Positions 17,951-24,473 of a DNA stretch of 64,000 nt are shown piece by piece (position 1 is the first letter of the stretch; each line of letters opens with the position of its first letter). The translations under genes were made by a program, and so were the position numbers. Under the pieces are notes generated by a model that had not been told where the DNA came from, ran no database searches, and worked only from the letters and a program-made list of their open reading frames with translations. Origin of the DNA: Chloroflexota bacterium (GTDB lineage Bacteria; Chloroflexota; Dehalococcoidia; UBA2985); contig JACQTZ010000009.1 in the NCBI GenBank assembly GCA_016210515.1, positions 22,174 through 86,173 on the forward strand, written 5' to 3'.

Positions 17951-19138
17951 TCATCTCACCTCTCGCAGACCCCTGGATCTTCTTCCCAGTGCCAGAGTCA
18001 GGGGAGCACGGGTGGTCAGCTTGTCCGACGCCAGACGGGAGACGACCACCAGACTTACGATGGCGACTCCCCAGTTGATGCCGGCCACAATCCCTAGCTG
18101 GCCATCGGTGGGGATCTTCCACACCAGCACCTCCGCGGCGGTGACAAAGAGATTCAACAGGCCCAGGGGAAACAGCCCTTTCCACGCGAGGCCCATCACC
18201 TGGTCTACCCGCAGCCTGGGAAGGGTCGCCCTGACCCACAGCAGCAGGAACCAGAAGAGGCACACCTTGATGAAAAACCAGAGATGGGACGGCAACACGG
18301 GGCCTTCCCACCCCTTGAGGAAGATGGTGGCCATGATGGCCGATGCTCCAAAGGGGGCCGCAAACTCGGCTACCTGGAAGAGGCCGAACTTCATGCCGCT
18401 GTACTCGGTGTGATACCCGGCCACAATCTCCGACTCCGCCTCCACCAAGTCGAAGGGGGAGCGGTTCATCTCCGCCGAGGCCGCCAGGAAGAAGATGAAG
18501 AACCCCAGGGGCTGGAGGAGGATGAAGGGGATGCGCTGGGCCTCCACCAGCTCCACCAGGGAGAGGGAGCCTGCCAGGAGAACAACCCCCCCGATGGAGA
18601 GGGCCATGGGAACCTCGTAGCTGATGAGCTGGGCCACAGCCCGCATGGCCCCGAAGAGGGAGTAGCGGTTCCCCGACGCCCATCCCGCCATGAAGATGGC
18701 TATGGTGCTCACCGTGGTCACCGCCATGATGAACAGTACACCTACATTCAGATTGGCGGCATAGGTGTTCTTTCCCAGGGGGATGACGGCGAAGATCAGC
18801 ACCACCGGCGCGAACATGAGCACCGGGGCCAGGTTGAACACCCACCGGTCTACCCACTCGGGCCGTACGTCTTCTTTGGTGAGCAACTTGATGGCATCGG
18901 CGATGGGCTGGAGGAGCCCCCACGGCCCCCACCGGTTGGGCCCCAGCCGCACCTGGAAACGCCCCAGGACACGGCGCTCCACCCAGGTGAAGAGGGTGGT
19001 CACCCCCAGCACCAGGCTCGCAATGGAGACGGCGATCAGCACACCCGTCACCAGGTAGGCCAGCCAGTCTGGGAGGAAGCCCTCAAACCAGCCGTACAGG
19101 TTCCGATAGAGGGAGTTGGCAGAGGTGACAGGCCCCAT
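17951..19138 (-). CDS. nuoH: NADH-quinone oxidoreductase subunit H
   Basis: Membrane subunit that forms the quinone chamber together with NuoB and NuoD. 395 residues with about eight to nine helices. Conserved signatures: RVLGRFQVRLGPNRWGPWGLLQPIADAIKLLTKED at the membrane-entry loop, the ELVEAESEIVAGYHTEYSGMKFGLFQ acidic loop, and RATLPRLRVDQVMGLAWK near the end. ATG overlaps the nuoD stop as TAATG. Confidence 0.97.
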   Translation of the reverse strand: MGPVTSANSLYRNLYGWFEGFLPDWLAYLVTGVLIAVSIASLVLGVTTLFTWVERRVLGRFQVRLGPNRWGPWGLLQPIADAIKLLTKEDVRPEWVDRWVFNLAPVLMFAPVVLIFAVIPLGKNTYAANLNVGVLFIMAVTTVSTIAIFMAGWASGNRYSLFGAMRAVAQLISYEVPMALSIGGVVLLAGSLSLVELVEAQRIPFILLQPLGFFIFFLAASAEMNRSPFDLVEAESEIVAGYHTEYSGMKFGLFQVAEFAAPFGASAIMATIFLKGWEGPVLPSHLWFFIKVCLFWFLLLWVRATLPRLRVDQVMGLAWKGLFPLGLLNLFVTAAEVLVWKIPTDGQLGIVAGINWGVAIVSLVVVSRLASDKLTTRAPLTLALGRRSRGLREVR

Positions 19139-20241
19139 TATCGGTCCACCTCGCCCATGTTGATGTCCAGGCTGCCAAAGGTGACAATCATGTCAGCGAG
19201 CTTCCATCCCACCACCAGCTCTTTCAGCACCGTCAGGTTGATGAAGGACGGGGAGCGGATTTTGCACCGGTACGGCGCAATGCTGCCGTCGCTTACCACG
19301 TAGAAACCCAGCTCACCCTTGGGGGCCTCCACGTGCCCGTAGGCATCCCCCGCCGGAGGTCGGAGCAGCCGGGGCACCTCCGCCCTGACGCGGCCTTCCG
19401 GTATCTGCTCCATGCACTGTCCCACTATCCGCAGGGACTGGCGCATCTCGGCAATGCGTACCAAGTAACGGTCGTAGTTGTCCCCCACGGTGCCCAGGGG
19501 GACGGCAAACTGCACCCGGTCGTATACTTCGTAGGAATCGGCCTTGCGCAGGTCCCAGTTGACACCGCTGGCCCGCAGCACAGGCCCGCTCACGGAGCCG
19601 TTGATGGCCTTCTGGGCCGGAAGGACTCCCACATCCTTGGTGCGGGCAAGAAGAACCTCGTTCCCCGTCAAGAGCCGCTCTAGCTCGTCTATGTAGTGGG
19701 GCATCGCCTGGAGGAAGGTGCGCAGGGCAGACCAGAAATCGGGAGGCGCGTCCTGGAAGATGCCTCCCACCCGCATGTAGTTAAGGGTAATACGCGCCCC
19801 GCACAGCATCTCGAAGAGGTCCAGAATCCTCTCCCTCTCCCTGAAGCAGTACATTAGAGGGGTGCCAAAGGCCCCCAGCTCCTGGAGGAAGAAGCCCGTG
19901 GCCACCAGGTGACTGGCGATGCGCTGTAGCTCGGCAGCGATGACCCGCAGGTACATGGCCCGCTCGGGGGGCTGGACGCCGGCCAGCTTCTCCACCGCCA
20001 GCACGTAGGCCAGGTTGTTGGACATGGAGGACACGTAGTCCAGGCGGTCGGTGAGGGTTATCACCTGGGTGTAGGTGCGCTCCTCGGCCAGCTTCTCCGA
20101 CCCACGGTGAAGATAGCCGAAGACCGGCTCCACGTCTACGACGGTCTCCCCATCGAAGGTGACCCTCATGCGAAAGACACCGTGAGTGCTGGGGTGCTGA
20201 GGCCCCATGTTGATGGTGACTGGCTCGGTGCGAATAGGCAT
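19138..20241 (-). CDS. nuoD: NADH-quinone oxidoreductase subunit D (49 kDa-like)
   Basis: Peripheral-arm subunit lining the quinone site, evolved from the large subunit of NiFe hydrogenases but without the nickel cysteines. Signatures: NMGPQHPSTHGVFRM, GYLHRGSEKLAEERTYTQ, DYVSSMSNNLAYVLAVEKL, and the C-terminal PSFINLTVLKELVVGWKLADMIVTFGSLDINMGEVDR. About 367 residues from the ATG at 20241; a longer frame upstream would overlap nuoC and loses the AGAAGAGG site. Confidence 0.97.
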   Translation of the reverse strand: MPIRTEPVTINMGPQHPSTHGVFRMRVTFDGETVVDVEPVFGYLHRGSEKLAEERTYTQVITLTDRLDYVSSMSNNLAYVLAVEKLAGVQPPERAMYLRVIAAELQRIASHLVATGFFLQELGAFGTPLMYCFRERERILDLFEMLCGARITLNYMRVGGIFQDAPPDFWSALRTFLQAMPHYIDELERLLTGNEVLLARTKDVGVLPAQKAINGSVSGPVLRASGVNWDLRKADSYEVYDRVQFAVPLGTVGDNYDRYLVRIAEMRQSLRIVGQCMEQIPEGRVRAEVPRLLRPPAGDAYGHVEAPKGELGFYVVSDGSIAPYRCKIRSPSFINLTVLKELVVGWKLADMIVTFGSLDINMGEVDR

Positions 20242-20251
20242 ACTGCCTCTT

Positions 20252-20704
20252 CTACCTGGGAGACTCAAGGTAGTCCTTGCGCAGGGGATGGCCGTAGAAA
20301 CCCTCCCACAGCATGATACGCTTCATGTTGGGGTGCCCGCTGAAGGTGATGCCCATCAGGTCATGAACCTCTCGCTCCTGGAGGTCGGCTCCCTGCCACA
20401 GACCTATCACCGAGGGTAGCGACGGGTCTTCCCTACCCCGGCACCTGGCCTTCACCACCAGGCTATGATTGCGGGCTATGGATGCCAGATGGTACACAAC
20501 CTCGAAGTGGTCGATGTAGTCCACCGCCGAGATAGAGACCAGGTAGTCGAGCTGGAGGTCATCATCCTCTTTGAGAAACCGACACACATCGAGGACGGCC
20601 TCCGGCCTGACCCACACATCCCTGGCGCTCCACTCCTCCACTGCGCCCTGAACGGCCTGGCTGACGCGCTCTGCAACCTCTTTTCCCGACAGAGCACTGG
20701 TCAT
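20252..20704 (-). CDS. nuoC: NADH-quinone oxidoreductase subunit C (30 kDa-like)
   Basis: Peripheral scaffold subunit. 150 residues, an alpha/beta domain ending in the NuoC signature EREVHDLMGITFSGHPNMKRIMLWEGFYGHPLRKDY. Starts immediately after the nuoB stop (TAGATG) and stops 11 bases before nuoD. Not fused with nuoD, unlike in some Proteobacteria. Confidence 0.95.
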   Translation of the reverse strand: MTSALSGKEVAERVSQAVQGAVEEWSARDVWVRPEAVLDVCRFLKEDDDLQLDYLVSISAVDYIDHFEVVYHLASIARNHSLVVKARCRGREDPSLPSVIGLWQGADLQEREVHDLMGITFSGHPNMKRIMLWEGFYGHPLRKDYLESPR

Positions 20705-21355
20705 CTAATCCCCTGCCGCCTTGTGGGCCAGGCTGTACCGCTTGACCTTCTCGTGGAGCTGCATGATTCCATAGAGCAGGGCGTCTGGGCGAGGCGGGCA
20801 GCCGGGGATGTAAACGTCCACGGGCACGATGCGGTTCACCCCCGGCACCACGCTGTAGCTCTGGTAGTAGGGGCCGCCGCTGGTGGCGCAGGCCCCCATG
20901 GAGATGACCCACTTGGGCTCCGGCATCTGGTCGTAGATACGCCGAAGGGCCGGGGCCATCTTCCAGGTGACGGTGCCCGCCACAATCATCAGGTCTGCCT
21001 GGCGGGGGGAAGCGCGAAAGGCCTCCATCCCGAACCGGGAGATGTCGAAGCGGGACATGGCGCTGGCCATCATCTCGAAGGCACAGCAGGCCAGGCCAAA
21101 GGCCACAGGCCACATGGAGGACTTGCGCCCCCAGTTGAGCAGCGCGTCAATGGAGGTGACCACCACGTTGCGCTCGAACTCAGGGGGCATCTGTATAGCG
21201 TCCTCGGTGTAGGGCTTGATGTGGGTGGCCTTCAGGTCGTTGACAATGGCACCCTCTCCCCTGTCCAGTTCCCAGGTTGTGACATAAAGAGGGATTGTCA
21301 CTCCCCCACCTGCCTCTCTCTCCGAGACCTCCCCAGGCCCAATCTCAAGGGACAT
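20705..21355 (-). CDS. nuoB: NADH-quinone oxidoreductase subunit B (N2 cluster)
   Basis: Carries the terminal N2 [4Fe-4S] cluster that reduces quinone. The adjacent cysteine pair is in [18 protein letters not shown], with further ligands in [13 protein letters not shown] and [15 protein letters not shown]. The 216-residue reading has about 45 extra residues before the core ([15 protein letters not shown]); the ATG at 21355 lies just downstream of nuoA. The true start could be internal. Confidence 0.96.
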   Translation of the reverse strand: MSLEIGPGEVSEREAGGGVTIPLYVTTWELDRGEGAIVNDLKATHIKPYTEDAIQMPPEFERNVVVTSIDALLNWGRKSSMWPVAFGLACCAFEMMASAMSRFDISRFGMEAFRASPRQADLMIVAGTVTWKMAPALRRIYDQMPEPKWVISMGACATSGGPYYQSYSVVPGVNRIVPVDVYIPGCPPRPDALLYGIMQLHEKVKRYSLAHKAAGD

Positions 21356-21358
21356 CCG

Positions 21359-21742
21359 CTACTTCCACTCCAGGGCCTTGTACTTCCATGCGTAGACCCA
21401 GCCCACCACCAGGACAAGGATGAAAGCCAGCATCTCTACGAAGGCAAATAGCCCCAGCTGTTTGAAGTACACCGCCCAGGGATAAATGAAGACCGTCTCC
21501 ACGTCGAATACCACGAAGAGAAGGGCAAACATGTAGTAGCGAAAGTTGAACTGGGGCCAGCGGTTCCCCACCAGCTCCATCCCACACTCATAGGGGCTGC
21601 TCTTCACCGCATTGGGCTTATGGGGACGTACCTTAGTAAATGATAAAAGCCACGAAACTATCAGCAGGCTTCCGGGCAGGGCCACCGCAATGGCGGCAAA
21701 TATTGCAACCAGCCCATACTGGCGGAAATACTCATCAAGCAC
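21359..21742 (-). CDS. nuoA: NADH-quinone oxidoreductase subunit A
   Basis: Three-helix membrane subunit at the peripheral-arm junction. About 127 residues from a GTG at 21742, with GGGGAGGGG upstream; the longer frame reaches into the promoter. Seen: SSPYECGMELVGNRWPQFNFRYYMFALLFVVFDVETVFIYPWAV, the family signature. It is the first gene of the nuo operon. Confidence 0.95.
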   Translation of the reverse strand: MLDEYFRQYGLVAIFAAIAVALPGSLLIVSWLLSFTKVRPHKPNAVKSSPYECGMELVGNRWPQFNFRYYMFALLFVVFDVETVFIYPWAVYFKQLGLFAFVEMLAFILVLVVGWVYAWKYKALEWK

Positions 21743-21775
21743 AGGGTATCCCCTCCCCTGCCCAACGTTCGAGCC

Positions 21776-21805
21776 AATATAGCACAGGGGCCTCTGGATT
21801 ATCAA
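21776..21805 (-). promoter_or_regulatory. Putative promoter of the nuo operon
   Basis: On the minus strand TTGATA (21805-21800) and TATATT (21781-21776) are separated by 18 bases, about 34 bases before the nuoA GTG. The -35 box shares its outermost base with the target duplication of the neighbouring transposon. Confidence 0.6.
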
Positions 21806-21812
21806 GTGAAAA
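21805..21812. repeat. Transposon target-site duplication, left copy
   Basis: AGTGAAAA, repeated exactly at 24386-24393. The 8-bp length is the one typical of IS1595-family insertions. Confidence 0.9.
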
Positions 21813-21837
21813 GGTAATTGACCACTTGACACACCCA
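21813..21837 (+). repeat. Left terminal inverted repeat
   Basis: Starts GGTAAT and ends TTGACACACCCA. The last 12 bases match the complement of the right end exactly, as do the first six. The transposase -35 box lies inside it. Confidence 0.88.
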
Positions 21838-21854
21838 TAGAATTGTGCTACGAT
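21826..21854 (+). promoter_or_regulatory. Promoter of the transposase gene
   Basis: A perfect TTGACA at 21826-21831, 17 bases, then TACGAT at 21849-21854. The -35 hexamer is inside the left terminal repeat, so transposase binding there could repress the gene. Confidence 0.7.
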
Positions 21855-21883
21855 TCTATCTGAGACAGATAGGAGACGAGCAC

Positions 21884-22873
21884 ATGGAAACAGAGCGGGT
21901 AACCTTCCAGGCCGTACTAAAGTGGACTGACGAGGAGTGTCGGGGATTCCTAGAGCGGATGCGTTGGCCTAATGGCCCAATCTGCCCAAAGTGCGGGGTA
22001 GGTGAACCATACAGCATCACTCGCAAGTCCAAGACAAAGAATACAGTTCAATCCCTCTACAAGTGCCGAGCCTGCCGACGCCAGTTTACGGCTACGGTAG
22101 GGACTATCTTTGAAGATTCCCACATCCCATTGGGCAAGTGGCTTGCAGCCCTATTCCTTATGTGCTCCTCCAAGAAGGGCATCTCGGCCCATCAGCTTTA
22201 CCGGATGCTAGACCTCGGTTCCTATCGTACCGCTTGGTTCATGGCTCACCGAATCAGGGAAGCCATGAAGGACAAGGATATACTGCCCCTGTTAGGCATC
22301 GTCGAGGCTGACGAAACGTACCTGCATCCCAGGCGACAACGAGGCAGTCCGTCCTATCACGAGCGCATCAAAGATGAGACCGAAATGGGATTGCGCCCAA
22401 TGGTTAAGAGGGACTGGCGTGAAGGGAAGCCGATTGTATTCGGCATGGTAGAGCGTGGAGGGAAGGCTCGGACCGCAAAGGTTCAAGAGGCAACTAGCGG
22501 AACACTACAGCCCATCATGCTACGCGGTATTGACCTCAAGACTTCCAGGTTGGTGACTGACGGCAACCCTGCTTATAGGCGTATGAAAGAGTATCTACCC
22601 CATGATGTGATTGACCACGAAATCGAATATGTCCAAGGGGAAATACACACCCAGAACATTGATGGCTATTGGAGCATCCTAAAGCGTGGAGTGTATGGTG
22701 TGTTCCATCATGTGAGTGAGGACTACCTGCCCCAGTACCTAAACGAGTTTGAGTACAGGTTCAACCGTCGGAAGGTATCTGATGTGGAACGGTTCGCCGC
22801 TTTGATGGCTCAGACTCAGGGACGCCTTCTGTGGTACTGCCAGACTCCTCAGCCTCAGAATCCTTACGCTTAG
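21884..22873 (+). CDS. IS1595-family transposase (ISXO2-like)
   Basis: 329 residues from the ATG at 21884, preceded by AGGAG. The N-terminal part has a zinc ribbon (CPKCG ... CRACRRQF, about residues 36-72). The catalytic core follows: the first Asp in GIVEADETYLHP, the second in VTDGNPAYR, and the third position in QNIDGYWSILKRG, an Asn/Lys arrangement as in DDN(K)-type members. The protein appears full length, and the element's ends are intact, so it may be active. Confidence 0.93.
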   Translation: METERVTFQAVLKWTDEECRGFLERMRWPNGPICPKCGVGEPYSITRKSKTKNTVQSLYKCRACRRQFTATVGTIFEDSHIPLGKWLAALFLMCSSKKGISAHQLYRMLDLGSYRTAWFMAHRIREAMKDKDILPLLGIVEADETYLHPRRQRGSPSYHERIKDETEMGLRPMVKRDWREGKPIVFGMVERGGKARTAKVQEATSGTLQPIMLRGIDLKTSRLVTDGNPAYRRMKEYLPHDVIDHEIEYVQGEIHTQNIDGYWSILKRGVYGVFHHVSEDYLPQYLNEFEYRFNRRKVSDVERFAALMAQTQGRLLWYCQTPQPQNPYA

Positions 22874-22961
22874 GCACGTCTTGGACTAAGGCGCGCACCG
22901 CATCCTCAAAAGTGAGGGGATGCAGTGAGATGCTGGTATCTTCGTGTTTGCGCTTACTCAT
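22761..22961 (-). CDS. Small charged ORF convergent with the transposase
   Basis: 66 residues starting MSKRKHEDTSISLHPLTFEDAVRALVQDV, ending in a Glu/Ser/Lys-rich tail. Its last third overlaps the transposase 3' end on the other strand. Short proteins with an SL-x-PL-x-FEDA-x-ALL core seem, from memory, to occur often beside IS1595-type transposases, which argues that it is real. No clear ribosome binding site. Function unknown. Confidence 0.55.
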   Translation of the reverse strand: MSKRKHEDTSISLHPLTFEDAVRALVQDVPKRKDSEAEESGSTTEGVPESEPSKRRTVPHQIPSDG

Positions 22962-22976
22962 ACTGCAGTGCTGCGT

Positions 22977-22994
22977 CGCGCACGCGCTTGCGCG
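22977..22994. other. GC-rich hairpin behind the transposase
   Basis: CGCGCA at 22977-22982 pairs with TGCGCG at 22989-22994 around a six-base loop. No T-run follows. It lies in the leader of the small minus-strand ORF. Confidence 0.4.
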
Positions 22995-23042
22995 AAATGA
23001 ATATGTATATTGACTCGCACCCCATCCCCAAATAAAATAACG

Positions 23043-23132
23043 GTGGAGGGCTACGACCCTAGCGTGGTACCAGCCCCTGTGCAAGCCGGTGGTGACACAC
23101 CGTGCGGGCTGTGATGCGACGTAGCCCTCCAC
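23043..23132. ncRNA. Strongly folded RNA-like element in the transposon
   Basis: A perfect 13-bp outer stem joins 23043-23055 (GTGGAGGGCTACG) with 23120-23132. Inside, CAGCCC (23071-23076) pairs with GGGCTG (23106-23111), GCA (23081-23083) with TGC (23103-23105), and CGGTG (23087-23091) with CACCG (23098-23102) around loop GTGACA. The right strand of the inner arm is continuous while the left has two bulges, which is more like a designed RNA than a simple terminator. It ends 11 bases before the tRNA. Strand is not determined; I recognise no known RNA family. Confidence 0.55.
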
Positions 23133-23143
23133 TATCTTGTATC

Positions 23144-23228
23144 GGGCAGGTGGCTGAGTGGTTTATAGCAGCGAGCCTAAAACTTGCCGAGGGTCAAACC
23201 TCCGAGGGTTCAAATCCCTCCCTGCCCG
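23144..23228 (+). tRNA. Class II tRNA, anticodon UAA (Leu-like), non-canonical position 33
   Basis: Complete cloverleaf. Acceptor GGGCAGG/CCTGCCC (23144-23150 with 23221-23227), D arm GCT...AGC, anticodon stem GCGAG/CTTGC with loop CCTAAAA, four-pair variable arm GAGG/CCTC with six-base loop, T arm GAGGG/CCCTC with loop TTCAAAT, discriminator G, no encoded CCA. The long variable arm means Leu, Ser or Tyr type; the anticodon at 23178-23180 is TAA (Leu). Oddities: base 33 is C where nearly all tRNAs have U, and G73 is more usual for Ser than bacterial Leu. It is cargo of the transposon. Confidence 0.65.
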
Positions 23229-23323
23229 CTTATACCATGTCATATTCATTGGGCCACAACAACGTCTTAAACTAATCAAAATCCTACATAAAAGTACAAA
23301 CAGGTACAGACAAGGGGGTTCTT

Positions 23324-23854
23324 ATGATAACGGAGAGTATAGCTGCTGAGGCACTTCTGGAATGTCAGAACAAACGGAAGGTGATTCAAGAGGCGAATAA
23401 GATTCTCACAGAGTGGGATGCGAGTCTGGCGCAAGAAGAATCGGCCCTAAGAACGCTGGTGCAGGTCAGCCGTGAGGATGATTCCTTTGTGAAGCGTTCC
23501 AGGGAGGCCCAATTGAGTCTGCCGGGGATGGGTGTGCCCGCCAAAGTGCCAACTGCTAAGTCAGTTCAACGAAGGAGACGAAAAGATGGTAAGAAACCCG
23601 ATGTGCAGATTATAGAGGAAATCTTTCGCGAACATGGCCCACTGCACGTCTCTGACCTCGTTCCTATCGGCCAAACACGAGGCGTATCGTTTAAGGGCAA
23701 GAAGAAGCCTACCCTGATGGCTAGAGATAAAATGGTCAGTTCCAAGAGATTCCGCCTCTTTGGGAATAATGTCTGGGGGCTGCCACATCAAGAGTTGCCC
23801 GAACACCGTAACGGCAAAGGCCATGACGCAGAATCGCCTATCCACGTAGGATAG
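23324..23854 (+). CDS. HARE-HTH-like DNA-binding protein (transposon cargo)
   Basis: 176 residues. Residues 1-60 look helical and coiled (ECQNKRKVIQEANKILTEWDASLAQEESAL). A basic linker (QRRRRKDGKK) leads to a winged-helix-like domain at about 90-155: IIEEIFREHGPLHVSDLVPI, then a basic PTLMARDKMVSS-x-RF-x-LFGNNVWGL end. This pattern matches the HARE-HTH (HB1/Asxl restriction endonuclease HTH) domain, which elsewhere is linked to restriction enzymes and chromatin-like factors. ATG start without a strong ribosome binding site (AGGGGG upstream). Next gene is an HNH nuclease 41 bases on. Confidence 0.6.
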   Translation: MITESIAAEALLECQNKRKVIQEANKILTEWDASLAQEESALRTLVQVSREDDSFVKRSREAQLSLPGMGVPAKVPTAKSVQRRRRKDGKKPDVQIIEEIFREHGPLHVSDLVPIGQTRGVSFKGKKKPTLMARDKMVSSKRFRLFGNNVWGLPHQELPEHRNGKGHDAESPIHVG

Positions 23855-23895
23855 GCATTCCAGCATGAGATTCACGGAAAGGAGGTGAAAAGTAC

Positions 23896-24129
23896 ATGCC
23901 TTTCACTCAAAATATAGTTGACAGAGCGTGGGACAGGTCGGGTGGCTCCTGCGAGTGCACGCGGGTTACTCATAGTCATAGTGTCCCCTGTGGCAAACGC
24001 CTTAGCCTAGGCAACCGTGGCCGTGAAGGTTGGGGCAAATGGGAAGCACATAGCAGAAGTGGGCAACACCTACCATCCAGCACCGATTGTCAAATCCTAT
24101 GCTGGGACTGTCATAGGCAGACATTCTGA
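23896..24129 (+). CDS. Small HNH endonuclease (transposon cargo)
   Basis: 77 residues. A zinc-finger HNH core is seen: SGGSCECTRVTHSH, CGKRL, then GKWEAHSRSG (the EAH of the first HNH half) and CQILCWDCHRQTF (the second). The ATG at 23896 has a near-perfect AAAGGAGGTGA site. Small HNH proteins of this size occur as stand-alone nucleases. The canonical second His after EAH is Ser here (EAHS rather than EAHH), so activity is not assured. Probably co-transcribed with the HARE-HTH gene. Confidence 0.8.
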   Translation: MPFTQNIVDRAWDRSGGSCECTRVTHSHSVPCGKRLSLGNRGREGWGKWEAHSRSGQHLPSSTDCQILCWDCHRQTF

Positions 24130-24167
24130 GACCGTGCATTCTGGTCAATATGGATTAGTATAGCCTT

Positions 24168-24240
24168 CAGAAGGAAGGCTGAGATTGCCAATAGCTTGTT
24201 TGAACACACAGGGCTTAGGAATATCTCGGCTTTCCTTCTG
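24168..24240. repeat. Long imperfect inverted repeat near the transposon right end
   Basis: The 18 bases at 24168-24185 (CAGAAGGAAGGCTGAGAT) match the complement of 24223-24240 at 16 positions, with a 37-base loop. It lies in 256 bases without a credible gene between the HNH stop and the right end. Confidence 0.65.
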
Positions 24241-24360
24241 CTTCGTACCGCTCGGACAACACATACAAGGTCATTATCTTCGCCAGTACACCAGCCGAAT
24301 GCCCAACTCCTGCTAGTGCGATTCTCCCAGGAATACAGTCTAGGTATCATGCGTCTCTTG

Positions 24361-24385
24361 TGGGTGTGTCAACGGCATTATTACC
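24361..24385 (-). repeat. Right terminal inverted repeat
   Basis: Complement starts GGTAAT and ends GTTGACACACCCA. Matches the left end at 19 of 25 positions. Confidence 0.88.
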
Positions 24386-24393
24386 AGTGAAAA
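24386..24393. repeat. Transposon target-site duplication, right copy
   Basis: AGTGAAAA, identical to 21805-21812. Its last base is the A of an ATG in frame with the phosphatase gene downstream. Confidence 0.9.
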
Positions 24394-24473
24394 TGAGCAC
24401 AAATGAAGCCACTGCGCACCTGTTGTTCCAGAGGGATGATGGTGATACCATTAGCCGCATCGGACTCCCGATA

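Larger units (their letters stand above)
21813..24385. mobile_element. IS1595-type transposon with cargo (2573 bp)
   Basis: Bounded by 25-base imperfect terminal inverted repeats (19 of 25 positions agree, ends GGTAAT and ATTACC) and flanked by an exact 8-bp direct repeat AGTGAAAA. Inside, in order: transposase (+), small convergent ORF (-), folded RNA element, class II tRNA, HARE-HTH-like protein (+), HNH nuclease (+), and a second imperfect inverted repeat near the right end. It sits between the nuo promoter and a HAD phosphatase gene and is visibly less GC-rich than its surroundings. Some IS1595 subgroups are known to carry passenger genes; this combination is not one I recognise. Confidence 0.9.

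Noticed and set aside
24111..24350. 79-codon minus-strand frame near the transposon right end
   Set aside because: A TTGACA lies in the right terminal repeat facing it, but the -10 is poor (TGATAC), no ribosome binding site is seen, and the protein shows no pattern.
24360..24392. GTG at 24360 as start of the HAD phosphatase
   Set aside because: It lies inside the transposon end; the conserved protein begins at MKLALLVDFDG, so an inner ATG is more likely.
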